Source: Plumapathes pennacea
Taxonomy: Eukaryota; Cnidaria; Anthozoa; Antipatharia; Myriopathidae
Reading direction: 5' to 3'
Length of the DNA stretch: 64,000 nt
NCBI GenBank assembly: GCA_964036295.1
Contig: OZ038466.1
Location: forward strand, 12,930,001-12,994,000
In this document: piece after piece, positions 33,008-45,450 of the stretch
How the letters are laid out: every line of letters starts with the position of its first letter
How positions within the stretch are numbered: the stretch's first letter is position 1
Made by a program: the position numbers and the translations under genes
The notes under the pieces: generated by a model
What the model was told of the DNA's origin: nothing
The model's input: the letters and a program-made list of their open reading frames with translations, nothing else
Database searches by the model: none

Positions 33008-34014
33008 GAGTCTACAATGGAGACAAGCAAGAATGATCAATTGAACCTTTGGAGGATATACTGCAAGGTGGTAAAACCTCAAGAATGTGGGGCCTCAAGC
33101 CAATTTTCCGATGAAATGATGACGCGCTCCTTGTCTGTCAGTAGAGATGAAAACACATACGAGGCACTATTTCGTTGTTGCTTTTCGACGAAGATTTTCA
33201 GATGTCTCTGAGAATGATGCAAGGAAGACGCAAATAAGGCTCGGGATTTTCTGAACAACATGTGAACATAGGCCGCGTCGCAGATAGGCAACTCTGGATG
33301 TTTCACTCACCGAAAGTGTAGCCGAAGCAGTTTTTTCCCTGCAATTTCCAACGCCAGCCACCCGCTGTAAGTGAAACGAAATAGTTGATTGTTGGAAACA
33401 TAAAAAAAATACAGTTCTTGTACACCTGCCATTGTGGGGGAACTGAGAATTTGGAAAATTAATTAAAGAACAGTTAAAAGAAAAGTTAATTAGAGAACTT
33501 GGGATGTGTCCACCACATTATGCAACACAGGAGCCAAAACACTTTCAGATTTCAGAAAAATATAAGTTTAACATGTATAAATGTATAAATAGAAGTTTTA
33601 CCATACAATTTGCATGTCTTAAGCAAAGCTTGTTTAGTTTCATGTTTCTTTTAATTTATTAATGCCAGAAGAATTAAGGATTACAATTTTTAATGACTCC
33701 ACCAATGCTTTAAAAGTCAGCGTTGGACAAAGACAAAACTAAACAAACTAAAACAAGTTCTTTCCTACTGAGAATCGCCAAGTCTGGTTTTCTTGGGAGT
33801 TCCAGGATTTTACTGTAAGCCACTTTCAGGATCATGCTTAGTAGAAAATCGTACTTTGAACCTTATGACTTCACAAAATAAAACAACCATGCTTCTTGAT
33901 TCTTTTAAACGTTTAAATTTGCAGCTACAAACATACGCGCACTATGTTACGTACGGTGCTAGAATAAGTGTTAGTTGTCTTTCTTTAGTTCTCCATTACA
34001 CTGCTCTGAGTATC
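33008..34014. other. Stretch without a supported gene
   Basis: A plus frame at 33017-33211 (METSKNDQLNLWRIYCKVV...) looks mildly protein-like, but no splice partner or family was found. The rest is AT-rich flank, probably 3' untranslated sequence of the lectin gene near 34014. Confidence 0.3.
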
Positions 34015-34767
34015 TCAGTGTCTCTGACAAATATAGAAATAATTACGCCACAGAAAAGCATCGTTCCACTGGTTCCACCTCCAGATAATCACATAATGCT
34101 CTTTCTCGCCTGCATTATTTGGCTCACCCGGAGAGAAGTTCTCGTAATCGACTTCTGATCCGTCCAGCCACACCCAACGTCCCTCTTGTTTCTCGTTCGT
34201 CATACCGATCCACGCAGACTTCCCGTTAAGCTGACGCGCGATGAAAGAATTCTCCGCCTCTGATTTGATGATCACAAGCGTGGCGTTGAGGCTCTCGCAT
34301 TTGGCGCGTGCGCCGCGCCAATTCTGTTGTTCTGACGAGAAAAGGTAGCAAGAGTTCTGGAATTCTATCCAACCTGTTTCACAAACTGAAATGAAAGAAA
34401 TATTAATTTATTAACCACGTCAATGGCTAAGAATTAATATCAGCCAAATTTTCCTAAAAATGTTAGAGACCAAAATATGTCTGTTCTCGCAAAAAGTAAC
34501 AACGCTTAAAAATGACTTTCCACTCCGAGGATGGCCGCTTACGAAATATACTGCAGTTTCGTTTTCTCTTAGCTTGCTCCAAAACAATTTCTTTTTTTCT
34601 TTTGTATCTTGCCCCTTGGTCACACTCTTATAAAAACTACTGGCAACTATAATATATCAGGTACAGTAAGTAGTGTCCAATAGAGCGGTGTTTGGATGAT
34701 TTTCGAAAACCAAAACCAGTAACTCAACCGCAAATCCCAGAAGCAAAAGTAATTTGCAGGAAAAAAA

Positions 34768-34800
<33 letters not shown>

Positions 34801-35757
34801 GAAAAGAAAACACCCAGCATCGAAATAAAAGCGCCGCCTCCACTTGCTTGCTGGCCCAAGGTTGGATCGCAAACAAGTTTTGTTTTGTCACAATACTCGA
34901 CTAACACTTCTTCAGAAAGGGCAGTTTCAGCTATCGCATTCAATGATTTGTTAGATACAAAACAGGTTGGTGGCCTGCCTCTCCGCGGCTGTTTGGCCGC
35001 CGGTTGATCGGTGAACATTATTTGTAGAAAAACTCGGTGCAAAGCACAAAACGAATCACCAAAAAAGGATAGAAAGATTATAGAAACTATTTAGTTGAAA
35101 CGATTAGCTTGATGATTGATTGATCGATTGATTGATAGAAGAGATTCAATCGGATTGTCATCAAACACTTGAAAAACTGATATACCGTGAAGTCGAAAAT
35201 GGGGTCGGAGCGCGTGAAGGATCATGGTAGAGGGAGGCTCTTTAAGCAGTTGCATACATAGCCCGGGAAAAAAAAACACCGGGGTTTTAATGGAAATTGA
35301 ACCCATGACCTTCGCGACCTGGAAGTGTAAAATTGTTAATTGCATTTAGGCGTTGAACAGGTTTAAGAAGCGCAATGTACGTTAACTTATAAGTTACTAG
35401 TTGTAACTAACATTATTCTATTGCAAGTTGTAGTTTCAGGAACTTACAGGGATGTATTTCGCAGTAAATGGAGTACTCGTTGTAGTAGAAACCCTCAGGA
35501 AACCAATGACGAGTTGATTTCCTCAGGGCACATGCTTTTCGACTCGAATAAAAGTTCACACTACGACAGCCTTGCTCTTGTTCACAGGTAGTGGTGCACT
35601 CTTCGTAATCTTTGGCAGAAACTCGTTTGATCCAGTAACGCCCTGTCAATTCATAGTTCAGCACGCATGACACTGCTTTACACTGGTCAGCGATAACTGT
35701 TGCCATCAAGGAGACGAGGCAGAACCCTATGATGCCATGTTGGATTTTCATTCTCAT
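34015..35757 (-). CDS. Secreted PAN/apple plus C-type lectin protein (two exons)
   Basis: Exon 1 is 35757-35448 and exon 2 is 34385-34015. The donor is CCT|GTAAGT and the acceptor ATTTCAG. Phase 1 joins EIHP to FCETGW, giving 226 aa. Residues 1-24 are a signal peptide (GIIGFCLVSLMATVIA core). Residues 26-101 form a PAN/apple-like domain with paired cysteines (C26, C31, C54, C58, C64, C76, C99). Residues 105-226 are a C-type lectin fold: C105/C116 long-form pair, WIGM (162-165), E191-P192-N193 (mannose-type sugar motif) and W210-N211-D212 (calcium site). C133 and C223 give the main disulphide. The second conserved disulphide is missing on both sides (Y201 where Cys is usual, and no Cys after WND). 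Likely a secreted sugar-binding recognition protein. An acceptor-like TTTTAG lies 8 nt before the ATG, so a 5' non-coding exon is possible. Confidence 0.88.
34761..34786 (+). repeat. A26 tract in the lectin intron
   Basis: 26 A followed by GAAA-rich units. It lies in the single intron of the lectin gene. A dirty poly-A of this type may mark a retroposed insertion, but no element body is recognised. Confidence 0.8.
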
Positions 35758-38700
35758 ATGCGAAACTAAAATGATAGAAAATAAGCGAGATGATTACTTC
35801 TTATTCATATGGTAAAATCTTCCCTTAAAACGTAAAGGCAGCAAAATAACGTTATCCACTTTATCGACCTACGAGCATGGGCCTTTTCCAAAGTTCCTAA
35901 CTTCTTTTAAACGGGAAGACATTATTTGAAACGTCTACATCATGTTTCATTTTGCTTTTAGCATATTTTAAAATGGTATTTGTTATCGTGAAAAACCCTT
36001 AAAGGGACCCTTTATTGCTCAATCGTATCGTATCCTGAACAGACCAAAATTCACAGAAAACCGCCAATATTTTGTAGTATCATCGTCTTGGTGAGAAAAT
36101 ATGGCGCAATCATAGATGCATTGAACTTGTATGCACATCCACGTTTAGAATTTGACTAATTTTACAGCTCCGAATGAAAAATAAAAAATGATCACTGATC
36201 TGAAATTGTTTAAGATAACCAAATTCAATTACTGGTGTTCGGAAAAATGTATAACAATAGGACCCAGCTTGTACACCTACTTGACTGGTGAACAAAATGA
36301 AACATATTCTTGCCAAAATGTCCACACAACGGTTTTAGGTGCGTCGTTTGTTTGGCTTCGACTGGGAATGGGGCATTTGGTTAAGGAAATCTAGACATTT
36401 TTGTCAATACTGAAATGTTCATAAAGTCAAAACGTCGCACCAGCATACTCTGTTCACTAGCCCATAATAATAGACTGAGACTTTTATAACGATTGTTTGT
36501 TTAAAAACTTTTTATTAAATGTCACAAAATTGCTGCAATTCAAGACCTTCAAACAAGGCAATAATGTTCTTCAATTTTGTAAAATTATAGCACCCATTGT
36601 GTTTACTAGTACATAACAATGTGCCTTCGGTGGCTTTTAAGGAAAATTAAAACTTTAGATCTGATGTTTGTCGTGGAGTTGCATGGATATGATTAGTTGA
36701 AGGGCTTGTTTTTTGGTAACTGCCAAATTATTTTTATAGAAATGATTTGAAATGATACAAGTGATTTGAGGTCAATTTAATAAACAAGACAGAGCTGGTG
36801 TATATTGGTTTGTAGAATTATCACGCACAACATTACACAAGGTGAAGAAGAAAAGAAACTAAGCAATTGAAATGATGATTATTCATGTTTCAAAATTAAA
36901 CTTTTCAACACCATTTTCACAAAAAAATAAACAGCATTTTTTTTCGCTTTGAAGGAAATTCACATAGATGAGCTACTTTCAGTTGATATTTTGCAGAAAT
37001 TGTTCATGGAAAACGCTTGAAGTTAAAAAAAAAGGTTGTGTCTGGTTTTGTAAGCCAATTTCGAGAAAAATAGAATAGCTGTCCCCGAAGCTACGTAATG
37101 ATTTGTGGAATGATGAAGTTCAAGTAATATCCACGTTTGGAACACAGCAGCAGTCGATCACTGTAAAAATAGGAATGAAAGGTACAAATTCCACGTATTT
37201 TATGAATGACCGGGGAACCAAGGATGATTACGTTCTTGCGAGCACTGACAAATTCCTGGTCGAACCTACTTGCCGAAATTCATCGTTGTCTTACCGTTTT
37301 ATTTGAAGTGTAAACGTGTCCTGCAAACATACCTCACCTGTGCTGTTTTCAGCTTAGCTGGGAATTTAGAACTTCAGCTTTCATAAAGGGCGAGTGGCTG
37401 ACAGGAATTTCACTTGATGCTGCAATAAACGGAAGAGGAAAAGGATACAAATGAAAAGACGGATAATTGTTTGATTCTGTCGCAATGTTTGACACTTTAC
37501 AATGTAAAGATTCAGTTAAAAAAGAATTCAACTTACCACAGGAAAAGTCGGAAGTCTGTTTGCCGCGGTTTTCCAAACAAAACTTCTTATGTATCTGTTT
37601 GTCATGTGATCAGCTCAGAGCGACGCCGCCGCGTTACATGATATTCTGATCCTTTTCCTGATTGGTTGGAAGAAACAGTTACCAAACAATTCTTCAAGTA
37701 ATTACATTGTACACTCGAAACCCCATAAAAGCAACTACTTTACCACTTCTTTTAGAGGTCGTCCGCGCAAAAAACTTCTAACGTTGACAAAACGAAACAA
37801 CAGAAACACATACGTGCAACTATAAGTTCTGCTCAAATGTTTGAGCTTAAATAAAACCGGTTTGAAAACGTACTGTATGTATCAGTGTAAGGTTGATGTA
37901 TACCTTTGTCTTGAACGCCATAAACAATGTGTGCGTTAGCCGTTACTGAATACAGAACCTTTAGTCGATTTTCATGCAAAGGGCGCAATCTGAATAGGCA
38001 TTGAAGTCGACAACTTTATTTTTTAATGGAGTTGCCATTAATGTCCAACGGTAACAGCACATTGGATGCTTGCATCTACAGTAGATTTCCATTTAAAGAA
38101 AACACAAATTAAACAATACCAACTCCTCAGTTAAGTGTTTACAAAATCATGCTGAAGTCATTTTTCTGACAGATTCGACAAGAGACAAAAAAATCGTTCA
38201 AAAAATACTGACATCAGGACACACTACTTCTGTTATCTTAAACCAAAAAAAAAAAAAAAAAAAAACTGTTCGTCGACTGACCCAAAATACCCGACTGTCA
38301 TAGCGAAAACGAGTAGACGCCTGTTCTATGGGTGGTTAATGATACTTACAATAAAACGTTATAAATTTTCTGTATCTATACTCAAATATCCGCTTACCGT
38401 GAAATTGTAATTATAGTGAACTGAAAATAGAGTTGGTCTCTCCCGCACTCTGGAACCAATTAATATGAGAGACTTCCCAAATTTAATTACGTTGAAAATT
38501 TAACACAGTTATTTTATTGGCAACAAGTTTGGGTTGGACAAAAGAAACATCTTACCGCGGGGGAAGGTAATTTACACTTTCCGCACTTTTGTCGATTACT
38601 TCTAACGTCAGCTGTCACTGCCAGTGAAGTGGAAAAATTATGAAATCTACAAATGCTACAGGAAATGGAAAAAAGAAGACATTTGCGTTTGCAAAAACAA

Positions 38701-39360
38701 AAGAATTGTACCCTTGTGCAAGCGATTAGTAGTTCCTTAAAAGTAAAATGTAAAAGAGTATTGTAGCACATCTTTCCCGCACTTTTAATTTTTGTTTTTT
38801 TCCAACTGCAGCTGCTGAAACTGAAAAGAGATCTTCAATTACGTTGGAAACATAAACAACATTGCATAATTACTTTCGCAGCAAGTCAACATTGGACAAA
38901 ATTACAAAGCAAGGAGTGTAAATTAGTTTGAGCGCCAGCTGCCACTATCAGCGAATTGGAACATTTTGGTGAACGCTAAAAATGGAAATAGCACTCTTTC
39001 TTTGAAAAACTCAGATGAGAAAGGATTCGTTTAAAAATTGTCAAATAATGTCAGTCACTTAATGATAGGCCAAGTGAGAACATGGAACAGTAGGGTTTAC
39101 GTCCATTACAGGAACTTACAGATCCACGAACTGGTTTAAACTATTATATTTATTTCTCACTGTTTATGCTGGTTCAAACGGTAAAGCAAGCGTTTGCGCT
39201 CGCTTCACAAAGCTAACCGTCTGAACCCGTCGCTTGCATTAGAGCTTGCTTTACTCGTGTGAACCAACTTTTTCAACCAGTAATTAAATAACATAAAAGG
39301 TAGCATAACAAAACATAACATAAAACAAATATTCTGTTTTGAGTTTGCCGCGCTAGTGAT
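35758..39360. other. Upstream region of the lectin gene, possible non-coding exons only
   Basis: No supported coding gene. On the minus strand a segment with a clear acceptor (CCGTTTATTGCAG before 37419) and donor (CACAG|GTGAGG near 37340) is closed by stops in all frames. Upstream of it is another donor (CCTGTG|GTAAGT at 37537). These could be 5' untranslated exons of the lectin gene or a non-coding RNA. A signal-peptide-like frame MDILARICFILFTSQ begins at 36325 with donor-like AG|GTGTAC. Confidence 0.3.
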
Positions 39361-39361
39361 A

Positions 39362-39723
39362 CAGTTTAGTTTAATTTAGTTTAATGAGTTTGTCACACAT
39401 GGTGACGGGAGGATACGAACAGGACTTTCGTCCCAATTCACACCCATCTCACTTTTTATACTAGTTTAGGTCAGGTCACAACACCGGGGAAATTCCCCTG
39501 CTCTATTGAAGAAGTTCGAGAGGTCTTGTAAATCCTCCATATATTGGGTTAGTGAAGGTTTTGAGAGACTAGGTCATCGGCTTAACGTCCCCACCCAAGG
39601 ACGGTGGTATTTCAGACAGGACAGATATCCTTCTCACTTACGGCGCCGCGATCAGATCCCCAGGCCGGAACTATATAAATACTAAACTAATACTGGCGTG
39701 CTAACCACTCGGCCGCCTGAACT
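39362..39723 (-). mobile_element. tRNA-derived SINE
   Basis: Read on the minus strand it begins GCGGCCGAGTGGTTAGCACG, an A-box-like tRNA head (Leu/Ser type). A GTTCCGGCC-type B-box candidate lies about 45 bp on. A unique body follows (TGGGGACGTTAAGCCGATGA). It ends in an ATTAAACTAAATTAAACTAA simple tail. Length and layout fit a SINE mobilised by a LINE. No target duplication was confirmed. Confidence 0.65.
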
Positions 39724-40060
39724 ACCAATTACAAAGGCGTTTATTACAAAGAAACTTTAGCCATTTGCCACATTTGCCAAAGAAACTTTAATTATAAGGC
39801 TCATTTAATTCAATTTGCACAAACTAAGTAACAAACAAACGTAGGGAGCCAAATTGCGCGGTCTTTGAATTAAAACCTTTCACTGCCAGAAGTGATTAAC
39901 CCTAATTTTGTCTTTTGAGTCTCTCGCCACAAACATATACCGTTTGGAGAACTTGGCATCTGATAGTTTGCTACAATGAAAGCTCAATTCTCTCTTTATC
40001 ACATATATGTTTTCCCTACGAAAGGTTGGAAGAATCTGAATTATGACTTGGGAATTATGG

Positions 40061-40258
40061 TGAAGTAATGCACCGTAGTATGGCGCACATTACCACCATG
40101 TTGCAAGTTTGCATCAACAATGTCACACGAAGTAGAACTCACTTCTACCTCGTGCAACATGTTGCTGCAGCTTGCAACGTGGTGGTAATACGCGCTAAAG
40201 TACGATGAAACTTGCCACGCAACATTGTTGCGCAAGTCGCGAGAAAATGTTGTCCGTA
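40061..40258. mobile_element. Small palindromic MITE
   Basis: TGAAGTAATGC at the left and GTATTACTTCA at the right, with mirrored internal blocks (ATTACCACCATGTTGCAAG versus CTTGCAACGTGGTGGTAAT) and GCAACATTGTTGCG. It shares the CAACATTGTTGCG motif with the Harbinger-like element at 25345-26013. Confidence 0.65.
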
Positions 40259-40638
40259 TTACTTCATTACGGCATACACATTTATACTTTTGTACCTTTA
40301 TATCAAAGTCAGGGTATATATTCCTGTGTGTGATGAAATCACATTTTTAGAATAAATATCGACTCACGGCCAAGCTTCTGTTAAGCTTCAGGCTACGCTG
40401 CAAGCAGAACCTCCTTACTCTCCACTGCAAAGACGCGAAGAGGAAAGCAAGGTTCCTTTTCTCTTCACTTCTTAGGAGGAAAATTAAGAAGATTCTGCTC
40501 ACAGCTGGGCACTCCAGTTCCACCTTTAGGAGTACAGTTGGAGTGACTGCAGTGACGGAGTTAAGTAAAGAAACTACACCCTTAAGTTATGGACAGCAGA
40601 TCGCCGGGCAAGCGAATTAAGGCCCTGTTTACATGGAA

Positions 40639-40720
40639 CCCTCCTAGGAGGGACACCCTCCTAGGAGGGACACCCTCCTAGGAGGGACACCCGACTAGAA
40701 GGGACACCCTCCTAGAAGGG
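40639..40720 (+). repeat. Five tandem 17-bp units, each a 14-bp palindrome
   Basis: Units start at 40639, 40656, 40673, 40690 and 40707. The first three carry the perfect palindrome CCCTCCTAGGAGGG separated by ACA; the last two are slightly degenerate. The surrounding 40620-40975 has GGGTTACCCTA-type blocks and GTTTACATG at both sides, so it is probably an inverted-repeat element just downstream of the first GPCR gene. Confidence 0.85.
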
Positions 40721-41003
40721 TCACAAGATAGCCCCCCCCCCTTTACACGCGAAGCTCTATGCGGCCTAGGGCTATCTCGCCAAGAGTTACTATCTCAAGC
40801 GAGATTTGAGATAGTAACCTGGCACTGCTAAAAATAGCCCCCTGGGAGAGTAACCCTAACTCGAGTGTTTACATGGCCAAAAGTTGTTCCTGCTGGAAGG
40901 GTTACCCTAGCAAGGAGATAGGGTAACCCTCCTCCTAGGGTGACCCTACCTATCATATAAACGGAACTAGGAATTCCAGTAGAGAAGGGTGACCCTCCGT
41001 TCT

Positions 41004-42107
41004 CTACACGGTCGTTTCTTTAGGCCAAACAATCGATTGTTCCTTTTTTGCTGGAGATTTGGTCATTAAATAGCTTCTCATGCTGTCACTGAAGCTTCTG
41101 AGTCGGTTGAATCTTGACGCGTGACTGGATTGGAACACCCGGCGTGGGTTGCAAGAAAAGCAGAGCTTAAACTGTTCGCGGAAGTTCTCGTGGCATATCG
41201 CGTACGCGATAGGATTTGCCGCACTGTTCGCGAAAAGGATGATGTTAGTTACTGCAAGGAGATCCCGGAAATGTGCGTAGTCTCCGCCGCGACCAAAATC
41301 CAACCACAACCACATGACGTTATTGGGTAACACGCTCATTGCAAACAGCAGGGTGACCACTATGAGCATGCGCACAACTCGGCGTGTCTCGCACTGGGAT
41401 TGGCTCCCGAGGGCTGTGTTTGAGTTGGTGCCAAGACGTTTCCTGAGCTCAAGACCAATTTGCACGTACACGAATGTTATGACCGTCAGAGGCAGCAGGT
41501 ATTGAAATACAAATAAAGAGGCGGTATACACTCTCCTACTTTTCTTGCTCCGCCACTTTTCTTCACACTCGCCTTTTGTCTGATCTAGTTGTAAAGCCAC
41601 TATATATGGGGATGTGAGCACTAACGACAGAATCCAAATGAGAACAACGGCGACTTTCATGTGGTGGATATCCATCTGTTTCCGCAGTGGATGAACTATT
41701 GCACGGAACCGATTCAAACTGAGCACAGTCAGAGTGAAAATAGACGCAAACATAGACACAGTCTGGAGTGGGTAGAGGGCTTTACACATGAACGAACCAT
41801 ACGGCCATTGGTAATTGTTTTCTTGGACATGGATGTCAAATGGGATACAGATGCAAGTCACGGCAAGGTCTGCAATTGCCAGGTTAAGAATAAAAAAGTT
41901 TGTCACAGTTCGCATTCTCCGGCGTTTCGCGATCACTATGCACACGAGAGCGTTTCCCACCACACTGATGACAAAAATGACAGCGTACAGCAGAAGCTTC
42001 ACCGCCTTAAAAGTTGCCCCCTCTCTCTCTGACGAAGCTTCGGTGACGTTTCCTTCGAAGAACGACGCTGTTGTTGAAATATTCCAAGAAGGAATGGAGC
42101 TTGTCAT
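41004..42107 (-). CDS. Class A GPCR, neuropeptide-receptor-like (copy 1)
   Basis: Intronless 367-aa seven-helix receptor of the rhodopsin family, at the plasma membrane, signalling through G proteins. Visible hallmarks are two N-glycosylation sites in the N-tail (N9, N20), GN in TM1 (51-52), NLAIADL in TM2 (75-81) and the C108-C181 loop disulphide. TM4 has W158, TM5 has P206, and TM7 has NPIAY (298-302) followed by CHENFREQF as helix 8. The DRY motif is NRF (132-134) and the CWLP toggle is SVLP (258-261), with Val where the switch Trp is expected. There is no TM7 lysine, so it is not an opsin. Overall it is closest in feel to RFamide/galanin/QRFP-type peptide receptors; the ligand is unknown. 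It is a close paralogue of the gene at 54946-56028. Confidence 0.92.
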   Translation of the reverse strand: MTSSIPSWNISTTASFFEGNVTEASSEREGATFKAVKLLLYAVIFVISVVGNALVCIVIAKRRRMRTVTNFFILNLAIADLAVTCICIPFDIHVQENNYQWPYGSFMCKALYPLQTVSMFASIFTLTVLSLNRFRAIVHPLRKQMDIHHMKVAVVLIWILSLVLTSPYIVALQLDQTKGECEEKWRSKKSRRVYTASLFVFQYLLPLTVITFVYVQIGLELRKRLGTNSNTALGSQSQCETRRVVRMLIVVTLLFAMSVLPNNVMWLWLDFGRGGDYAHFRDLLAVTNIILFANSAANPIAYAICHENFREQFKLCFSCNPRRVFQSSHASRFNRLRSFSDSMRSYLMTKSPAKKEQSIVWPKETTV

Positions 42108-42109
42108 TT

Positions 42110-45100
42110 CTGTTTTTACAGGTTTATCGTGGCCCTCTGCTTAATAATAATGAGCGTCAACACGATTAATTAATACACTCCACTCGCTCTTGAATTGCTT
42201 CCAACTGAAACGCTGTGAAACACAGTTATGACTCGTCCACGTAATATAATTATACATAACATCAAATATTTTCGTATCAGCTTGCCTCCAATGCGTCTCC
42301 TCGTTTGGAACTCCAACTCACTAGACAAGCGCTTGATGCTGTACCAGTTCTGCCGCCCAACGCTTTCTCCTGCTTTTAAAAACCTGAAACAAACAAAGAC
42401 GGCAATACTGACTGCGGAGACCACGCCATATCGTTTGAACAACTGTTTTAATAATAACAGTTGTCAGGAAATGCTTAGTAATGCCACAACATGTACAACT
42501 ATATTTTAGGGTGCGTTCGATTGACCGTATTCCGCAATAGGAAAAGCTAAAATGATCCAAAGTTTTGCTTGTTCTGGGAAAAATGTTTTCGGGATTGTTT
42601 TTAAAACCTTCACGCTGACAGTTAAAACAGCTCCCAATATATCTAGACAGTTCAGCTACAAAGCAAAACATTTTATCAATCAGTGTTGCTATTTCAATTC
42701 CGGAATAGACCCAATCGAAGGCGCCCTTAATGAGTGTCGAACTTTACCATATGTATGACCATCTAAGCAATATTATTACAAACTAAGCAACTGTTTCTCA
42801 ACCGCTTGAAGTTGTACTCAATAAAATAACTCACAATAGCACTAGATGGCGTACTTATTAAATGTAATAATATACGGAAGGGTTAAGTTATTTTCGGAGA
42901 CAATATTTCTTGTACCTGTTCAGCTTCCGGAATGAGGTGTCACCCGAACAGAAGCAAAGATTTGTAGGGAGGCCGATCTGAAATCGTGCAAGTCTGAGTT
43001 CGTACGGATCTCGTGTAATCACTTCTAAGTGACAAGGAAATTAATGAACTAACTGCTGAGACCCAAGCACGTCCGAAGATAATTAAGTTTTAAAGTGATA
43101 AAACAGATTTATGCCGGATATTTTATAGACGACTGTCTCTGTTGTTTTCTTGGATAAATGTACAGGGTGGGGACAGTAGCCTTAAACGTCAGTCGTCTCC
43201 TCGGCCTGACGTTTAAGGCTATGGGGAGAGCATATCAATATAAATCCAAAAAAAAAAAAAAAACAAACAAACAAAAAAAAAAAAAAAAACCGCGACGCGC
43301 AATAGTAGGTAAAGATAGCATTTTTTGACGACTGAAGACAAAACAACGAATAGAAACAGTTTTAGAAGAGAGAAAGCAAAACAGTTACTTGTTTTAGTGA
43401 CAAGGGCGACTGAGCTAGTGTTACGCCTTGAAAGACCTGTCTATTTAGATCTGATTTGGTACGCATTACCACTGCTAACATGAAATATACAATATACGTA
43501 CTGCATGAGGTATTCACAACTTCAGTAGTTTTAGTTACATCGTTCGCGTGCATGTGTCAAATTATTGTGAATATTTGTTATGCTGTTTTGATATGTGAGG
43601 TTGAATTCCTGTCCATCATCTACTAATTAGAGCATACACTTCACTTCCAAATTTATCTGTATTAGGAAGGAAAATGTCATACACTTCAGTCAGCAACTCT
43701 GTGATAGGATCTTCTTATTGACATTTTCCTCGGGTTTGAGTGGAGCAATACTTTCACTGATAGACAAATTCACCTTGTCACTGAAAGGACTGCCGGGTCG
43801 CTGTCTAATTACAATAGTCATCATCTAAAACTTGATACAAATGTATCCATCATTGCTCCCCGTATAGCAGATCGTAGGGAGTACCCCCCCCCCCCCCCCC
43901 AGAACAGTGTCTGCACATCAACATATATATGTACAGTGGGTTTAGTGAGCGAAAGACTACTAAATAAATTCCATTTTGTCTAGAACACATGCTATACATT
44001 TGTAAACAAGCACCTGAAACCCTGCATATCACAATATCAAGTCCTGTGATCGCCTTAATAGTTAGTTTGCAGTCGCGCTTGAGTTTGTGGGAAAAGACGG
44101 AAATGAAGCTCTTCGTTCTAGGCAAGCAGTAGCAAGTAGTGAAGCGTAGTCTTGAGAGAGTTCTGATCGGTTCGCAATACAAAGAAACTACCCAAAAGTT
44201 CACAGACCAAATTCGTTCGTGCCAAACGCTTGCGTATTGTCTGTACGCTGAAGCGGCTTAAATTACATAATGTCATCAGGAATACAGATTAACCGCAGAC
44301 AGAGCGCTGTTTTCAGTTGAACAGATTACGGAAACGCACCGTTTGAAGTATACAATTAGTAGAACTTTCATGCAGCTGATCCATTTAGTTCAATATAATC
44401 CATTTAGTTCACACTCGATGTAACTCTTACCCTTTCACTGTTGTGTTTTCAGTCCAAATGAAACTCAGGAAATACAAAAAAGGACTAGATATCCGTTCAA
44501 TGACAACGTGAGCACTGCAACCATTAGACGGATTCACAGTACGCGTCGAGGAGTTCCGTCTAAGTTGAGCCTTGACCGCAGACTAACGGCTGAAAGTAGA
44601 CGAACATTTGCTAAATGACCTATTATACCAAATGTGGTTTTCTTCTTTCTTGAGTGACTGACATAACATTGCCTCATTTTAAAAGTGAGTTAGAGTTGAC
44701 CATAAACAGCGCTCTTGTTTCTGCTGTAGTATCATCTGCATGAACCACCAAGTGAACTGAAAGCTTGTTAATCCTAAGATAGGGAGTTCAAATTCCTTCT
44801 GCTTATCTTACGAACAGTACGAACGATATGAGAGATAGTTGATGTGAAATATCAGCTATGCAAGGATAGCTGTGTCTATATCTGTGTACAGAGTTTAAAA
44901 GGAGAAATTGTATACCTTGACCAGGAGTTAAAGAAACGGCTCCTAACTTAACCCGCTCCGGTGTATCCTGCACATCCGCAATTTTTCCGTTCGCGATTCA
45001 AAAACTGCCGACGGATTATTGCGAGCGAGCATCGCCTTACACTGTTCCACTTGTCAAGAGTGCCATAAATCATGTCACTTACGTAAGTATACTTACTTAC

Positions 45101-45450
45101 TAGTTATAGCTGTTTTGATGACCAAACGGGAGGCATGTTATATTTAGAAATATGCAGATGCGGCGACTGTCGAAGCGAGCTAAGCTCGGCAAAGCATTAA
45201 TCACAAGTGCCAAGCTAGTGATGGATAAAAAATGTTCTTGTCCGAGTATTTTGACCTCAAACACTAGACAAATGACTGTACGTTGAAATTAGATCGAGGG
45301 CCAGACAAATTGTATCGGTGTCTTTGTGAAGAAAGCAGGGATAGGGATGATTGATGCATTTCATTGCTCTTGTGATGTTTTGATAGTAAATTTTTCTCTC
45401 TACAATTCAAGAAGATAACACATGGAGGGACGTAGAAGAATGCAACTTTT
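42110..45450. other. Gene-free stretch upstream of GPCR copy 1
   Basis: Contains the 5' flank of the receptor gene, an A-rich CAAACAAACAAA tract at about 43247-43289, a 17-C tract at 43884-43900 preceded by GGGAGTA (possibly a remnant of the CCCGGGG element family), and a short hairpin (CCTTAAACGTCAG / CTGACGTTTAAGG) at about 43181-43224. No supported exon. Confidence 0.4.

Noticed and set aside
39362-39723. Functional tRNA gene
   Set aside because: Only a tRNA-like head is present; the acceptor stem cannot pair and the body continues as a SINE.
40639-40720. Regular short repeats considered as a CRISPR-like array
   Set aside because: Spacers are constant 3-bp ACA, there are no unique spacers or cas genes, and the genome is eukaryotic.
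41004-42107. Opsin identity for the GPCRs
   Set aside because: No lysine in TM7 at the retinal position (ILFANSAANP), so not a retinal-binding opsin.
41661-42144. Plus-strand frames of 109-123 codons over GPCR copy 1
   Set aside because: Antisense shadows of the receptor gene.
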